Translations under genes and position numbers: made by a program | Source of the DNA: Paludibacteraceae bacterium | Lineage (GTDB): Bacteria > Bacteroidota > Bacteroidia > Bacteroidales > Paludibacteraceae | Length of the DNA: 64,000 nucleotides | NCBI GenBank assembly: GCA_017517845.1 | Contig: JAFWXW010000001.1 | Coordinates: 124,001 to 188,000 of the forward strand | Direction: 5' to 3' | Notes under the pieces: generated by a model | The model's input: only the letters and a program-made list of their open reading frames with translations | Databases searched by the model: none | Told to the model about the DNA's origin: nothing | Part shown: positions 50,761 through 60,602 of the stretch, in pieces | Layout of the letters: the number at the start of each line of letters is the position of its first letter | Numbering within the stretch: the first letter of the stretch is position 1

Positions 50761-51771
50761 TTATTTATTTAGTGCTTCAGCAACACCTACGGCAACTGCT
50801 ACAGTAGCACCTACCATTGGGTTGTTACCCATACCTAAGAAGCCCATCATTTCTACGTGTGCAGGAACTGAAGAAGAACCAGCGAACTGAGCATCAGAGT
50901 GCATACGACCTAATGTGTCAGTCATACCGTAAGAAGCAGGACCAGCAGCCATGTTGTCTGGGTGAAGAGTACGACCTGTACCACCACCAGAAGCTACTGA
51001 GAAGTATGGTTTGTTAGCAAGTACACGTTCTTTTTTGTATGTACCAGCTACTGGGTGTTGGAAACGAGTAGGGTTTGTTGAGTTACCTGTGATAGATACG
51101 TCAACGCCTTCTTTCCACATTACAGCTACACCTTCGCGAACGTCGTCAGCACCATAGCAGTTTACTTTAGCACGTGGACCGTTTGAGTAAGCTTTAGTTT
51201 TAACTACGTTAAGTTCACCTGTAGCATAGTCAAATTCTGTTTGAACGTATGTGAAACCGTTGATACGTGAAATAATCATAGCAGCGTCTTTACCAAGACC
51301 GTTTAGGATAACACGTAGAGGGTTTTTACGTACTTTGTTCGCCATTTCAGCAATTTTGATAGCACCTTCTGCAGCAGCGAAAGATTCGTGACCTGCTAAG
51401 AATGCAAAACATTGTGTTTCTTCACGAAGAAGACGAGCAGCTAGGTTACCGTGACCTAAACCTACTTTACGGTCGTCAGCTACTGAACCAGGGATACAGA
51501 ATGCTTGAAGACCTTCACCGATTGCTTCTGCAGCGTCAGCAGCATTTTTGCAACCTTTTTTGATAGCGATAGCAGCACCAACTACGTAAGCCCATTTTGC
51601 GTTTTCAAAACAGATGTTTTGAGTCTGTTCGCATTCTAGATATGGGTCTAGACCATATTGGTCACAGATTTGATTTGCTTCTTCGATAGAAGCGATACCG
51701 TATTGGTTTAATACTTTATTGATTTGAGCCTCACGACGATTTTGGCTTTCGAATTTTACTTCTCTCATCAT
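50761..51771 (-). CDS. GGGtGRT protein
   Basis: 336 residues with the signature FSVASGGGTGRTLHPDNMAA near residue 258, from which the family is named. The protein is soluble, with no signal peptide. The catalytic function is not established. It lies 19 bp downstream of the NifU-like gene on the same strand; the pair is conserved together in Bacteroidota and Clostridia, by my recollection. This suggests a linked Fe-S role. Strong ribosome-binding site AAAGGAG upstream of ATGATG. Confidence 0.85.
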   Translation of the reverse strand: MMREVKFESQNRREAQINKVLNQYGIASIEEANQICDQYGLDPYLECEQTQNICFENAKWAYVVGAAIAIKKGCKNAADAAEAIGEGLQAFCIPGSVADDRKVGLGHGNLAARLLREETQCFAFLAGHESFAAAEGAIKIAEMANKVRKNPLRVILNGLGKDAAMIISRINGFTYVQTEFDYATGELNVVKTKAYSNGPRAKVNCYGADDVREGVAVMWKEGVDVSITGNSTNPTRFQHPVAGTYKKERVLANKPYFSVASGGGTGRTLHPDNMAAGPASYGMTDTLGRMHSDAQFAGSSSVPAHVEMMGFLGMGNNPMVGATVAVAVGVAEALNK

Positions 51772-51790
51772 AATTTGTTTCTCCTTTTAA

Positions 51791-52492
51791 TTAGTCAATA
51801 CGTGGATCAATAAATTTAACTGCGCCTTGTTCTTCAGTGAAGCGACCGTATGTAGCAGTAGCTTTTTTAAGAGCTTCGTTTGCATCAACGCCTTTTTTGA
51901 TTTGTTCCATCATCACACCTAGACGTACGAATTGGTAACCACAAACTTCGTCATCACAGTCTAAAGCGATTTTTGTAACATAACCTTCAGCCATTTCTAG
52001 GTAACGAACACCTTTTGCTTTGGTAGAGAACATTGTACCTACTTGAGAACGTAAGCCTTTTCCTAAGTCTTCTAGACCAGCACCGATTACTAGACCACCT
52101 TCTGAGAAAGCAGATTGTGTACGTCCGTAAACGATTTGTAGGAATAATTCACGCATTGCAGTATTAATAGCGTCGCACACTAAGTCGGTGTTAAGAGCTT
52201 CTAATAAGGTTTTTCCTGGAAGGATTTCTGCAGCCATAGCAGCTGAGTGAGTCATACCAGAGCAACCAATAGTTTCTACTAATGCTTCTTCAATGATACC
52301 TTCTTTTACATTTAATGTAAGTTTACAAGCACCTTGTTGAGGAGCACACCAACCGATACCGTGTGTAAGACCAGAAATATCTTTAATTTCTTTAGATTTT
52401 ACCCATTTTCCTTCTTCTGGAATTGGAGCAGGACCATGATTAGGACCTTTTTTCACAACACACATGTGTTCTACTTCATGAGAATAAATCAT
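51791..52492 (-). CDS. NifU-like Fe-S cluster assembly scaffold
   Basis: 233 residues. It resembles the IscU/NifU N-terminal scaffold with spaced cysteines: GWCAPQQGACKLTL, ETIGCSGMTHSAAM and DLVCDAINTAMREL. A C-terminal segment includes DCDDEVCGYQF. It precedes the GGGtGRT gene. A -7 TATATTTG on the minus strand lies at 52547-52554 without a clear -33, because a heptad element abuts it. Confidence 0.75.
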   Translation of the reverse strand: MIYSHEVEHMCVVKKGPNHGPAPIPEEGKWVKSKEIKDISGLTHGIGWCAPQQGACKLTLNVKEGIIEEALVETIGCSGMTHSAAMAAEILPGKTLLEALNTDLVCDAINTAMRELFLQIVYGRTQSAFSEGGLVIGAGLEDLGKGLRSQVGTMFSTKAKGVRYLEMAEGYVTKIALDCDDEVCGYQFVRLGVMMEQIKKGVDANEALKKATATYGRFTEEQGAVKFIDPRID

Positions 52493-52560
52493 ACCGTTTT
52501 GTTGTTTTATTTATGTTTATAAAAAAATAATTGCTTAAACTCTGCAAATATAATAAAAAT

Positions 52561-52705
52561 AATTAGGAATTTTTCAAATTATATAAAAAAAAACTCCTAA
52601 CTCCTAATTCCTAACTCCTAATTGCCTAACGGCGATTTTGCTCCCGCTCGGCATAGTTCAAACAAGTTTGACTCTGCTCTCGCTTACTCGCAAAATTCCT
52701 AACTA
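52561..52705. repeat. Heptad-flanked element with hairpin
   Basis: Left: TTAGGAA unit, a core TTTTTCAAATTATATAAAAA, then AACTCCT units (52591-52630). The same core with inverted heptads occurs at 62321-62412. The right part (52622-52705) contains CGCTCGGCATAGTTCAAAC-AA-GTTTGA, related to the ACTCGCT elements. Confidence 0.7.
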
Positions 52706-52709
52706 ACTC

Positions 52710-54527
52710 TCACTGCGCATATCTTCTTAAAATGTTGTAGGCGCCGTGGAGTCCGAGTTCGCCAGCACGAGAAAGGTCTTCTCTGCCTTTTTCTATATTG
52801 TTTTGGAAGATATAAATTAATCCTCTGTTGTAATAACTTTCTGCAAATTCTGGATTAATTTCTATTAATTTATTAAAAGTTTCAATGGCTTTTTTGAAGT
52901 TTTGTTCCAATAAATACACATAACCAATATTATATAGTGCATATATTAATGAACTATCTGTTTGATAAGCCTTGGTGAAGTCGTTTATGGCTGCTTGATA
53001 GTCTAGATATGCATTGTCTTTTAATTCGGCAGATAGGTTTTCTATTTCTTTTAATCTGGCATTGCCACGATTGAAATATGCTATAGATAAACTTTTTGTG
53101 GCAATAAGACTATCAAAGTCTGCAAGTATATCTGTGTAATCTTCTACTTTTAAATCATTCTTTATGCAGAACTGAAGATTTGAATTGTGATTGTTGTTGT
53201 ATTTGTCTAGGTCTGCATTGTGCCAACGTTTGGACTGAATAGGGTCATATTCTTTTGGTAAACCTATGATAAAGTTTGCAAGTGGTTCTATATCAATGTC
53301 ATTATACTGTACTTGTCCTCTAATCTCACTTTTATATTTATCCTTCACCTCTGTGTTTATGTTATGAACTATAGCCTTGGCTTCTGCATCAAGTTTTATA
53401 TCTTTGTCTTGGGCAGACTTAGGTGCTCTGCGACCACTTTTAATCTCTTCTTCTATTTTTTGAGCAGTGTAAATATCTTTGTTGGCATTGGTGGTTTGGC
53501 GTAGTTTTTTATAAACTTCACTTCTACCATAATACGCAGGAACAAAGTCTGGATAGACCTCCAAAATTAATGTATAATCTGCAATAGATTTTTTATACTC
53601 TCCGAGTTTATATTCCAATATGGCACGTTGGAAATATGCATTGTAATTGTCTGGTTCCAGGGCAATGGCAGTATTCAAGTCTTCTAATGCTCTGTTTTCA
53701 TCACCCACCATAGCTCTTAAAAGTGACCTGTTAAAGTAACTATTGGGATTCAATTTGTCCATCTCTATGGCTTGATCAAAGTCTTGCATTGAACCTCTCA
53801 AATCGTTAAGATTCATTTTGATGATGGCTCTATTTCCAAAATAATCTGCTCTAAATAAGTTTAATCTGATAGCGTCATTAAGGTCTTGTAATGCACTTGT
53901 GTAGTCCTTTTGATTGTACCTTATCATACCTCTTATGGCGTATGGAAGGTCTGCAAATTTATTGTGAACTATGGCACTGTCCAAATCCATAAGGGCTAAT
54001 GTGGTGTCTTGTTGAGAAAGGTAAATCTGCGAACGCAAAATGTATGTATTTACGTGAGATGGATATTCCTCTATGAGATTATTACATGAAATCAATGCCT
54101 CGTCATTCTTCTTTAGTCTTATCATATTTTCTATCATAAGACAACTTGTATTCAGGTTGTTGGGGTCAAACTCTAGAGATTTTTTTAAATCTAAAGTAGA
54201 GTTTTCTAGGTCTCCCAATTGCCTATAGGCAATGCCTCTGCAATAATAAACTTTGGGTAAAAAAGGATTGATTTCTAGTGCAGCATCGCAGTCTGATATG
54301 GCACCGTAGTAGTCTTCTAAATTTAATTTGGCAAAAGCCCTAAATAAATAGGGCTCTGTCAAATATGGTTTTGCTTTTATTACTTGGTTGAAGTTTTGTA
54401 TAGCAACAATATAGTCTTCAAAATATAGGGCATTTCTGCCAATGTCCAACAATCGTTGGGTGTTAATCTGTGCCACCAACGAAAAGGTTGAAAATATAAG
54501 AAGAAATATTGTGTTTTTTAATCTCAT
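52710..54527 (-). CDS. Exported TPR-repeat protein
   Basis: 605 residues from ATG 54527 (MRLKNTIFLLIFSTFSLVAQ), a signal peptide. The frame is open 39 bp upstream only through the palindromic element at 54537-54650, so that start is rejected. At least ten TPR motifs occupy residues about 30-360 and 500-600 (AYYGRSEVYKKLRQTTNANK; YYNRGLIYIFQNNIEKGRED), with a non-repeat linker at about 370-490. It probably acts in the periplasm or envelope as an assembly scaffold. It is a single gene. Confidence 0.75.
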   Translation of the reverse strand: MRLKNTIFLLIFSTFSLVAQINTQRLLDIGRNALYFEDYIVAIQNFNQVIKAKPYLTEPYLFRAFAKLNLEDYYGAISDCDAALEINPFLPKVYYCRGIAYRQLGDLENSTLDLKKSLEFDPNNLNTSCLMIENMIRLKKNDEALISCNNLIEEYPSHVNTYILRSQIYLSQQDTTLALMDLDSAIVHNKFADLPYAIRGMIRYNQKDYTSALQDLNDAIRLNLFRADYFGNRAIIKMNLNDLRGSMQDFDQAIEMDKLNPNSYFNRSLLRAMVGDENRALEDLNTAIALEPDNYNAYFQRAILEYKLGEYKKSIADYTLILEVYPDFVPAYYGRSEVYKKLRQTTNANKDIYTAQKIEEEIKSGRRAPKSAQDKDIKLDAEAKAIVHNINTEVKDKYKSEIRGQVQYNDIDIEPLANFIIGLPKEYDPIQSKRWHNADLDKYNNNHNSNLQFCIKNDLKVEDYTDILADFDSLIATKSLSIAYFNRGNARLKEIENLSAELKDNAYLDYQAAINDFTKAYQTDSSLIYALYNIGYVYLLEQNFKKAIETFNKLIEINPEFAESYYNRGLIYIFQNNIEKGREDLSRAGELGLHGAYNILRRYAQ

Positions 54528-54536
54528 AGGTAAACT

Positions 54537-54650
54537 ACTCGCTACGCTCGTGATTTTTGGCGGCACCTCGGCAAATTAAGTAAACTTATTTGAACTCGGT
54601 TTGCACAAAAATTTCAAACTCCTAACTCCTAACTTCTAACTCCTAACTCT
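54537..54650. repeat. ACTCGCTACGCTCG element overlapping lon end
   Basis: Palindromic element with hairpin AAGT-AA-ACTT at about 54580 and AACTCCT heptads at 54619-54650. The heptads supply the stop codon of lon (54643-54645). Confidence 0.7.
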
Positions 54651-57081
54651 CCTTTAGTGCTAACGCAAACACCTCTTTAAGGTCTTTTACATAATGAAAT
54701 TTGACACCTTTTACATAGATAGGTTTAATATCTTCTATGTTTTTTTGGTTTTCCTTACATAAAATAATGTCTGTAACGCCAGAACGTTTAGCTGCTAATA
54801 TTTTTTCTTTGATACCGCCTACAGGAAGCACTTTGCCGTGAAGAGTAATTTCGCCTGTCATAGCAATGTGTTTACGCACTTTTCTACCTGTAATGGCAGA
54901 AAGTAGGCTAGTAGCCATAGTAACACCTGCCGATGGACCGTCTTTTGGAATAGCACCTTCTGGCACGTGTATATGAATATTTTTGTCTTCAAAAAAGTCT
55001 TCGCTAATACCTAACTCTTCTGCGTGAGCTCTTATGTATTGCAAACCAAGTGTGGCAGATTCTTTCATTACATCTCCCAAGTTTCCTGTAAGGGTCAATT
55101 TTCCTCCCTTGCATTTGCTTATGCTTGTTTCAATTTGTAGAATTTCTCCACCTACAGATGTCCATGCTAGGCCTGTAACTATACCTACTTCTTCTTTGTC
55201 GTCTTGCTCATCTTGACTAAATGGAGCAAGTCCTAAATATTCATATAGTGATGATTCTGCAAGGGTATCTGTAAAGTTTTCGTCAAGAGCGCGTTTTTTT
55301 GCAGCTTTACGAGCTATTTTTGCAATAGTTTTATCTAGTGCTCTAACGCCAGACTCACGAGTATATTGCTCTATGATAGCACGAATAGTCTTTTTAGGAA
55401 TAGAAATTATATCTTCTGAAATTCCGTGATTTGCTAATTGCTTAGGAATAAGATATTTATTTGCTATTTCTATTTTTTCTTCCACTATATAACCGCTTAT
55501 ATTTATTAGTTCCATACGGTCAAGTAATGGTTTAGAAATATTGCTAAGTGAGTTTGCTGTAGCTATGAACATCACGTTTGACAAATCGAAGTCCATGTCT
55601 ATAAAGTTGTCGTGGAAAGCATTGTTTTGCTCTGGGTCCAAAACTTCTAACAATGCAGATTCTGGGTCTCCTTTATAGTCATTTCCTACCTTATCTATTT
55701 CGTCTAGAATGAAAACAGGGTTTGCACTGCCCACTTTTAGTAAGTTTTGAATAATGCGTCCTGGCATAGCACCAATATAAGTGCGGCGGTGACCTCTAAT
55801 TTCTGATTCGTCATGCAGACCACCTAATGAAATACGTGCATATTTTCTGCCCAATGCTTCTGCTATAGATTTACCTAGTGAGGTTTTTCCCACCCCAGGA
55901 GGGCCATAAAGGCAGATAATAGGGGAGTGAAGGCTACCTTTAAGTTTTAGCACAGCTAGGTGTTCTATTATTCTGTCTTTTACATCATCTAAACCAAAAT
56001 GATCTCTGTTTAGAATCTTTTCTGCACGTTTTAGATTAAAATTATCCTTAGTAAACTCGTTCCAAGGTAAATCTACTAGTGTTTGAACATAGTTGTTTTG
56101 AACAGAATAGTCTGGAGAATGTGGAGAAAGTGCCTCTAATTTTTGGATTTGCTTTTCTACTGCTTCTTTGACCTCTTCTGACCATTTCTTTTTAGCAGCT
56201 TTCTCTTTTATTTGTTTTAGGTCTTGTTCAGAAATACTTCCGCCCAATTCTTTCTGTATTGTTTTAATTTGTTGTTGAAGGAAGTATTCACGTTGTTGTT
56301 TGTCTATGTTTTCCATAGCTTGAGATTGTATAGAAGATTTAATCTCAAGCATTTGTGACATAGTGCTTAATTTTTTAAGAAGTTCAGACGCACGTTCTTC
56401 TAGATCTTCTATTTCCAAAATACTTTGGCGTTCATCTTTTTCCAACCCTACATTTGCTGATACAAAGTTTACTATATAACCATTCCCCTCTATGTTTTTA
56501 AGAGCAAATAGAACTTCTTGTTGAACATTTCCAGAAAGACGTATTATTCTCATTGCCAAGTCTTTGATAGCAGAAATTAATGCTTTGAAGTTCTTGGTTG
56601 GATTTTTTTCATATTTAGAATTACTCTTTCTAGGACTAATAAGACCAGTAAGATAACCTTTTTTGTTGTCTTCTAGTATGCTGGTTAATTGGAAACTTTG
56701 TTTGCCCTGCACAATTACAGTGGTTGTTCCATCTGGCATTTCTAATATCTTTAGAATATTAGCAGCTGTGCCTACTTCATGTAAATCTTCAAACTTAGGA
56801 TTATCTACATTTTTGTCCCTTTGGGCAATACAACCTATGAGATTACCTTTTTTGTGGTTGTCTCTGATAAGTTTTAATGAAGATTTTCTGCCTACAGTAA
56901 TAGGCATAATAATTCCAGGAAATAGAACAGTGTTTCTAAGTGGAAGAATGTCTATTTCTGAGTCTTTGTTAATAGATTTAGAATAACCTTCTGGTTCGTT
57001 TTCTGACACTAATGGTATGAAACTAGTCTCTTCTAAATCTTCTCCTATGGCATTTATAATAACTTTTTTAAAGTTTTTCAT
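54643..57081 (-). CDS. lon: Lon protease
   Basis: 812 residues. N-terminal LON substrate-binding domain (IDILPLRNTVLFPGIIMPIT), AAA core with Walker A GPPGVGKTSLGKSIAEALG near 395-413 and Walker B PVFILDEIDKVG, and proteolytic domain with catalytic Ser in PKDGPSAGVTMA and Lys in GGIKEKILAAKRSG. It is an ATP-dependent serine protease. The stop comes from a heptad repeat. Co-transcribed after pheS with a 2-bp gap. Confidence 0.95.
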   Translation of the reverse strand: MKNFKKVIINAIGEDLEETSFIPLVSENEPEGYSKSINKDSEIDILPLRNTVLFPGIIMPITVGRKSSLKLIRDNHKKGNLIGCIAQRDKNVDNPKFEDLHEVGTAANILKILEMPDGTTTVIVQGKQSFQLTSILEDNKKGYLTGLISPRKSNSKYEKNPTKNFKALISAIKDLAMRIIRLSGNVQQEVLFALKNIEGNGYIVNFVSANVGLEKDERQSILEIEDLEERASELLKKLSTMSQMLEIKSSIQSQAMENIDKQQREYFLQQQIKTIQKELGGSISEQDLKQIKEKAAKKKWSEEVKEAVEKQIQKLEALSPHSPDYSVQNNYVQTLVDLPWNEFTKDNFNLKRAEKILNRDHFGLDDVKDRIIEHLAVLKLKGSLHSPIICLYGPPGVGKTSLGKSIAEALGRKYARISLGGLHDESEIRGHRRTYIGAMPGRIIQNLLKVGSANPVFILDEIDKVGNDYKGDPESALLEVLDPEQNNAFHDNFIDMDFDLSNVMFIATANSLSNISKPLLDRMELINISGYIVEEKIEIANKYLIPKQLANHGISEDIISIPKKTIRAIIEQYTRESGVRALDKTIAKIARKAAKKRALDENFTDTLAESSLYEYLGLAPFSQDEQDDKEEVGIVTGLAWTSVGGEILQIETSISKCKGGKLTLTGNLGDVMKESATLGLQYIRAHAEELGISEDFFEDKNIHIHVPEGAIPKDGPSAGVTMATSLLSAITGRKVRKHIAMTGEITLHGKVLPVGGIKEKILAAKRSGVTDIILCKENQKNIEDIKPIYVKGVKFHYVKDLKEVFALALKES

Positions 57082-57083
57082 AA

Positions 57084-58100
57084 TTAAAGGGCAGATTCAA
57101 ATTGTTTTAGGAAACGTAGGTCATTTTCTGAGAACATACGTAGGTCTTTACATTGGTATTTTAGGTTGGCAATACGTTCCACACCCATACCGAATGCATA
57201 ACCAGTATAAACTTTTGAATCTATTCCACATTCTTCTAAAACGTTAGGATCTACCATTCCACAACCCAAAATTTCTACCCAACCAGTATGTTTACAGAAA
57301 GGACAGCCTTTACCACCACATAAATTACATGAAATATCCATTTCTGCACTAGGCTCAGTAAATGGGAAATATGAAGGACGAAGACGAATTTGAGTTTCTT
57401 CTCCGAACATTTCTTTTGCGAAGTATAATAAAGCTTGTTTCAAATCTGCGAAAGATACATTTTTGTCTATGTATAAACCTTCTACTTGGTGGAAGAAACA
57501 GTGAGCACGATAAGAGATAGCCTCGTTTCTATATACTCTACCTGGGCAAAGTACACGAATAGGAGGTTCGCTAGATGTCATTACACGAGATTGCACACTA
57601 GAAGTATGAGTTCTAAGAAGGATATCAGGATTTTTTTCTATAAAGAATGTATCTTGCATATCACGTGCAGGGTGTTCTGGAGGGAAATTTAATGCTCCAA
57701 ATACGTGCCAATCATCTTCTATTTCTGGACCTTCTGCCACGGTGAAACCAATACGTGAGAAAATGTCAATGATTTCATTTTTTACAAGTGAAAGTGGGTG
57801 GCGAGTACCTAGATTAAAATCTGCAGCACTACGAGAAAGGTCTATTTGTTCTCCTAAATCGTTGTTTTCAAATGTTTCTTTTAGAGAATTAATCTTTTCT
57901 TGAGCTGTATTTTTAAGTTCGTTAAGAAGTTGGCCTACAGCACGTTTTTCTTCGTTAGGAACGTTTTTAAAGTCATTAAACAAATCGTTTAATATACCTT
58001 TTTTACTCAAATACTGTATTCTTAGGCGTTCCACCTCTTCTTTGCTACTTGCTGTTAGATTTTTTATTTCCTCTAACAAGTTATTTATTTTCTCTACCAT
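57084..58100 (-). CDS. pheS: Phenylalanine-tRNA ligase alpha subunit
   Basis: 338 residues starting MVEKINNLLEEIKNLTASSK at ATG 58100; the longer frame begins 45 bp upstream in leader. Coiled N-terminus, then the class II core (HPLSLVKNEIIDIFSRIGF; FFHQVEGLYIDKNVSFADLK; FTEPSAEMDI and GMGVERIANLKY). A Cys cluster CNLCGGKGCPFC is present. It charges tRNA-Phe with PheT, which is not nearby. A -7 TATTTTTG on the minus strand lies at 58209-58216. Confidence 0.9.
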   Translation of the reverse strand: MVEKINNLLEEIKNLTASSKEEVERLRIQYLSKKGILNDLFNDFKNVPNEEKRAVGQLLNELKNTAQEKINSLKETFENNDLGEQIDLSRSAADFNLGTRHPLSLVKNEIIDIFSRIGFTVAEGPEIEDDWHVFGALNFPPEHPARDMQDTFFIEKNPDILLRTHTSSVQSRVMTSSEPPIRVLCPGRVYRNEAISYRAHCFFHQVEGLYIDKNVSFADLKQALLYFAKEMFGEETQIRLRPSYFPFTEPSAEMDISCNLCGGKGCPFCKHTGWVEILGCGMVDPNVLEECGIDSKVYTGYAFGMGVERIANLKYQCKDLRMFSENDLRFLKQFESAL

Positions 58101-58137
58101 GATATTTAGGTTAAATTTATTATTCTGTATTTTCTTA

Positions 58138-58186
58138 ACTCTCAACTCCTAACTCCTAACTCCTAACTCCTAACTCCTAACTATTA
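58138..58186. repeat. Heptad array upstream of pheS
   Basis: Six or so consecutive AACTCCT units at 58141-58186 in the leader of pheS, on the minus-strand gene's upstream side. Confidence 0.7.
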
Positions 58187-58306
58187 ACGAGTTAATTGAA
58201 AGCGAGTGCAAAAATAGCATTTTTCTTTTAGAAAATTAATTTTTTATAGTACTTTTACTCCTTAAACATTCCTTTTTTTTATTACTTTTGCAAAAATATT
58301 TATAAT

Positions 58307-59071
58307 ATGGGAAAAATTATAGCATTAGCCAATCAAAAGGGTGGAGTGGGAAAGACTACTACCGCAGTAAACTTAGCTGCTTCATTAGCTGTTATGGACA
58401 AAAAAGTATTGCTAGTAGATGCAGATCCACAAGCCAATGCTTCTTCTGGTTTGAATATAGATATTACCAGCATAAAAGAGAGTATATATGAATGCTTAAT
58501 AAACAATTTGCCTGTAGAACAAGCTATTAAGAAAACAGAAGTAGAAAACTTAGATATTATCCCTTCTCATATAGACTTAGTGGGTGCAGAAATAGAAATG
58601 TTGAAGTTGGAAAATAGAGAGGAATATCTGAGAAAAATATTGGCATCACAAAAAGATAAATATGATTATATCTTAATAGACTGTTCTCCGTCATTGGGTC
58701 TAATTACAGTAAACTGCTTAACAGCAGCAGATTCTGTGATTATTCCAGTGCAAGCAGAGTATTATGCTCTAGAAGGAATTTCAAAATTATTAGTTACCAT
58801 AAAAATCATCAAAGGTAGATTAAATCCTGCATTGGAAATAGAAGGATTCTTGCTTACCATGTATGATTCTCGTTTAAGACTTGCTCGTCAAGTATATGAT
58901 GAAGTGAAACAACACTTCCAAGATATGGTATTTAACACGGTGATTCAGAGAAACATTAAATTAAGTGAATCTCCTAGTCACGGTGTTCCTGTGCTTTTGT
59001 ATGATGCAGATTCTACAGGTGCCAAAAACTATTTATCATTAGCTCAAGAAGTTATTAACAAAAACAATTAA
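58307..59071 (+). CDS. parA: Chromosome-partitioning ATPase
   Basis: 254 residues. Deviant Walker A KGGVGKTT in ANQKGGVGKTTTAVNLAASL, DADPQANASSGL, and IDCSPSLG as the Walker B region. ParA/Soj moves ParB-parS complexes. It overlaps parB by 1 bp (TAATGG). A -7 TACTTTTG lies at 58283-58290 without a clear -33. No parS was recognised in the window. Confidence 0.9.
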   Translation: MGKIIALANQKGGVGKTTTAVNLAASLAVMDKKVLLVDADPQANASSGLNIDITSIKESIYECLINNLPVEQAIKKTEVENLDIIPSHIDLVGAEIEMLKLENREEYLRKILASQKDKYDYILIDCSPSLGLITVNCLTAADSVIIPVQAEYYALEGISKLLVTIKIIKGRLNPALEIEGFLLTMYDSRLRLARQVYDEVKQHFQDMVFNTVIQRNIKLSESPSHGVPVLLYDADSTGAKNYLSLAQEVINKNN

Positions 59072-59946
59072 TGGAAAAAAAATCTGCGTTAGGTAGAGGC
59101 CTAGGAGCCTTAATAGATATTCAACCTACAGTTCAAACTAGTGGTTCTTCACTGATAGATGAGGTGGAACTCTCCAAGATAGAGGCAAATCCAGACCAAC
59201 CTCGTACCAATTTTAATGAAGAAGCACTTCAAGAATTAGCTGCATCTATAGCAGAGTTGGGTGTGGTACAACCCATAACTATTCGTGAAATTGCTCCAGA
59301 AAAATACATGATTATAGCAGGTGAACGCCGTTTTAGAGCTTCTAAATTGGCTGGTTTAACCAAAATTCCTGCGTATATCAAACGTGTTTCTGATGAAACC
59401 ATGATGGAAATGGCGTTGGTGGAAAATATCCAACGTGAAGACCTTAATGCTATAGAAATAGCCCTTACATACCAACGTCTGTTGGACGAATATAAATTTA
59501 CTCAAGAAAAATTGAGTGAAAGAGTGGGTAAAAAACGTGCCACCGTGGCAAATTATCTTCGTCTTTTAAAACTTCCAGCAGAAATTCAGTTGGGTCTTAC
59601 CAAAAAAGAAATAGATATGGGTCACGCTCGTGCATTAATCAATGTGCAAGATCCAACCAAGATGATTAAGCTTTACGAAGAAGTAGTGGCTAAGGGTTAT
59701 TCTGTGAGAAAAGTAGAAGAACTTGTAAGACAATTGAATGAAGAGGGTGAAGCAAAAGAAAAGAAAGCATCAGACCCCGAAATTCAAAAAGCTTATTCAC
59801 AGATAGCAGACCGTCTGTCTTCTATTTTCGGAGCAAAGGTAAAAGTGGATAGAAATGAAAAGGGCAAAGGTAAAATCTCACTTGTATTTTCTTCTGACGA
59901 AGAGTTAGAAAATATTTTGATGGTGATAGATTCTATAAAAAATTGA
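59071..59946 (+). CDS. parB: Chromosome-partitioning DNA-binding protein
   Basis: 291 residues. Starts with the ParA-stimulating basic patch (ALGRGLGALI). ParB N-terminal domain with the CTPase motif GERRFRASKLAGL, HTH KLSERVGKKRATVANYLRLL, and C-terminal dimer region. It binds parS sites, which are not visible here. The TGA stop overlaps the next gene's TTG start. Confidence 0.9.
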   Translation: MEKKSALGRGLGALIDIQPTVQTSGSSLIDEVELSKIEANPDQPRTNFNEEALQELAASIAELGVVQPITIREIAPEKYMIIAGERRFRASKLAGLTKIPAYIKRVSDETMMEMALVENIQREDLNAIEIALTYQRLLDEYKFTQEKLSERVGKKRATVANYLRLLKLPAEIQLGLTKKEIDMGHARALINVQDPTKMIKLYEEVVAKGYSVRKVEELVRQLNEEGEAKEKKASDPEIQKAYSQIADRLSSIFGAKVKVDRNEKGKGKISLVFSSDEELENILMVIDSIKN

Positions 59947-60602
59947 GAAAAAAAATAATCTACATATCAATAATTCTTATGGTAACTAATTGGCTATCTG
60001 CCAATGCAGCTACTGTAATGAGTGATTCTATCTATATAACAGAAACCTCTGATACCATAGTAGTACAATCTGAACCTCAGACTTCTCAGGTGGAGATTGC
60101 AGATTTCCAACCAGATGCTCAAAAAGCTGTGTGGTTGGCAGCTGTGGTTCCTGGATTAGGCCAGATTTACAATCGCCAGTATTGGAAAGTTCCTATAATT
60201 TATGGTGGAACATTGGGTTTGGTATATGGCATTACATGGAATGATAGAATGTATGTGGATTATAGAAAAGGATATGTGGATTTGATGGATAAAGATCCTA
60301 ATACTAATTATTTTGAACATTTGTTACCAAGTGGAGTGGTACTAGATAATTCTAATTCAAGTTATTATACCAAAATAATAAAAACTAAATTAGATAATTA
60401 TAGAAGGTATAGAGATTTATGTATAATAGGAACTGCTGTTCTTTATCTGATGTCCATAATTGATGCGTATGTAGATGCACAAATGTTTGATTATGACATT
60501 AGTCCAGAATTGTCTTTGGAGGTGGCACCTACATTGATTGCTCCTAGTTCTTCGTATGAACAGGACACATCTGTGGGTTTAAGTTGTAAATTAAAATTTT
60601 AA
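59943..60602 (+). CDS. DUF5683 exported protein
   Basis: 219 residues from a TTG start overlapping the parB stop (TTGA). A signal peptide (residues 1-20, LSANA) is followed by KAVWLAAVVPGLGQIYNRQY, the DUF5683 hallmark with a P-G-L-G-Q motif, and two hydrophobic stretches. Found next to parAB and lytic transglycosylases in this phylum, in my recollection. The function is unknown. It overlaps mltD-like by 1 bp. Confidence 0.7.
   Translation: MRKKIIYISIILMVTNWLSANAATVMSDSIYITETSDTIVVQSEPQTSQVEIADFQPDAQKAVWLAAVVPGLGQIYNRQYWKVPIIYGGTLGLVYGITWNDRMYVDYRKGYVDLMDKDPNTNYFEHLLPSGVVLDNSNSSYYTKIIKTKLDNYRRYRDLCIIGTAVLYLMSIIDAYVDAQMFDYDISPELSLEVAPTLIAPSSSYEQDTSVGLSCKLKF

Noticed and set aside
57084-58145. 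Longer pheS, rpsF (48627) and serA (44144) starts
   Set aside because: The extra codons translate leader or the neighbouring gene; the family starts lie at ATG 58100, 48552 and 44102.
58141-58186. CRISPR array
   Set aside because: The repeats are 7-bp contiguous units with no spacers, and no cas genes are in the window.
58307-59946. Replication origin near parA-parB
   Set aside because: No dnaA gene, no cluster of DnaA boxes and no parS-like 16-mer (TGTTCCACGTGGAACA) were found.
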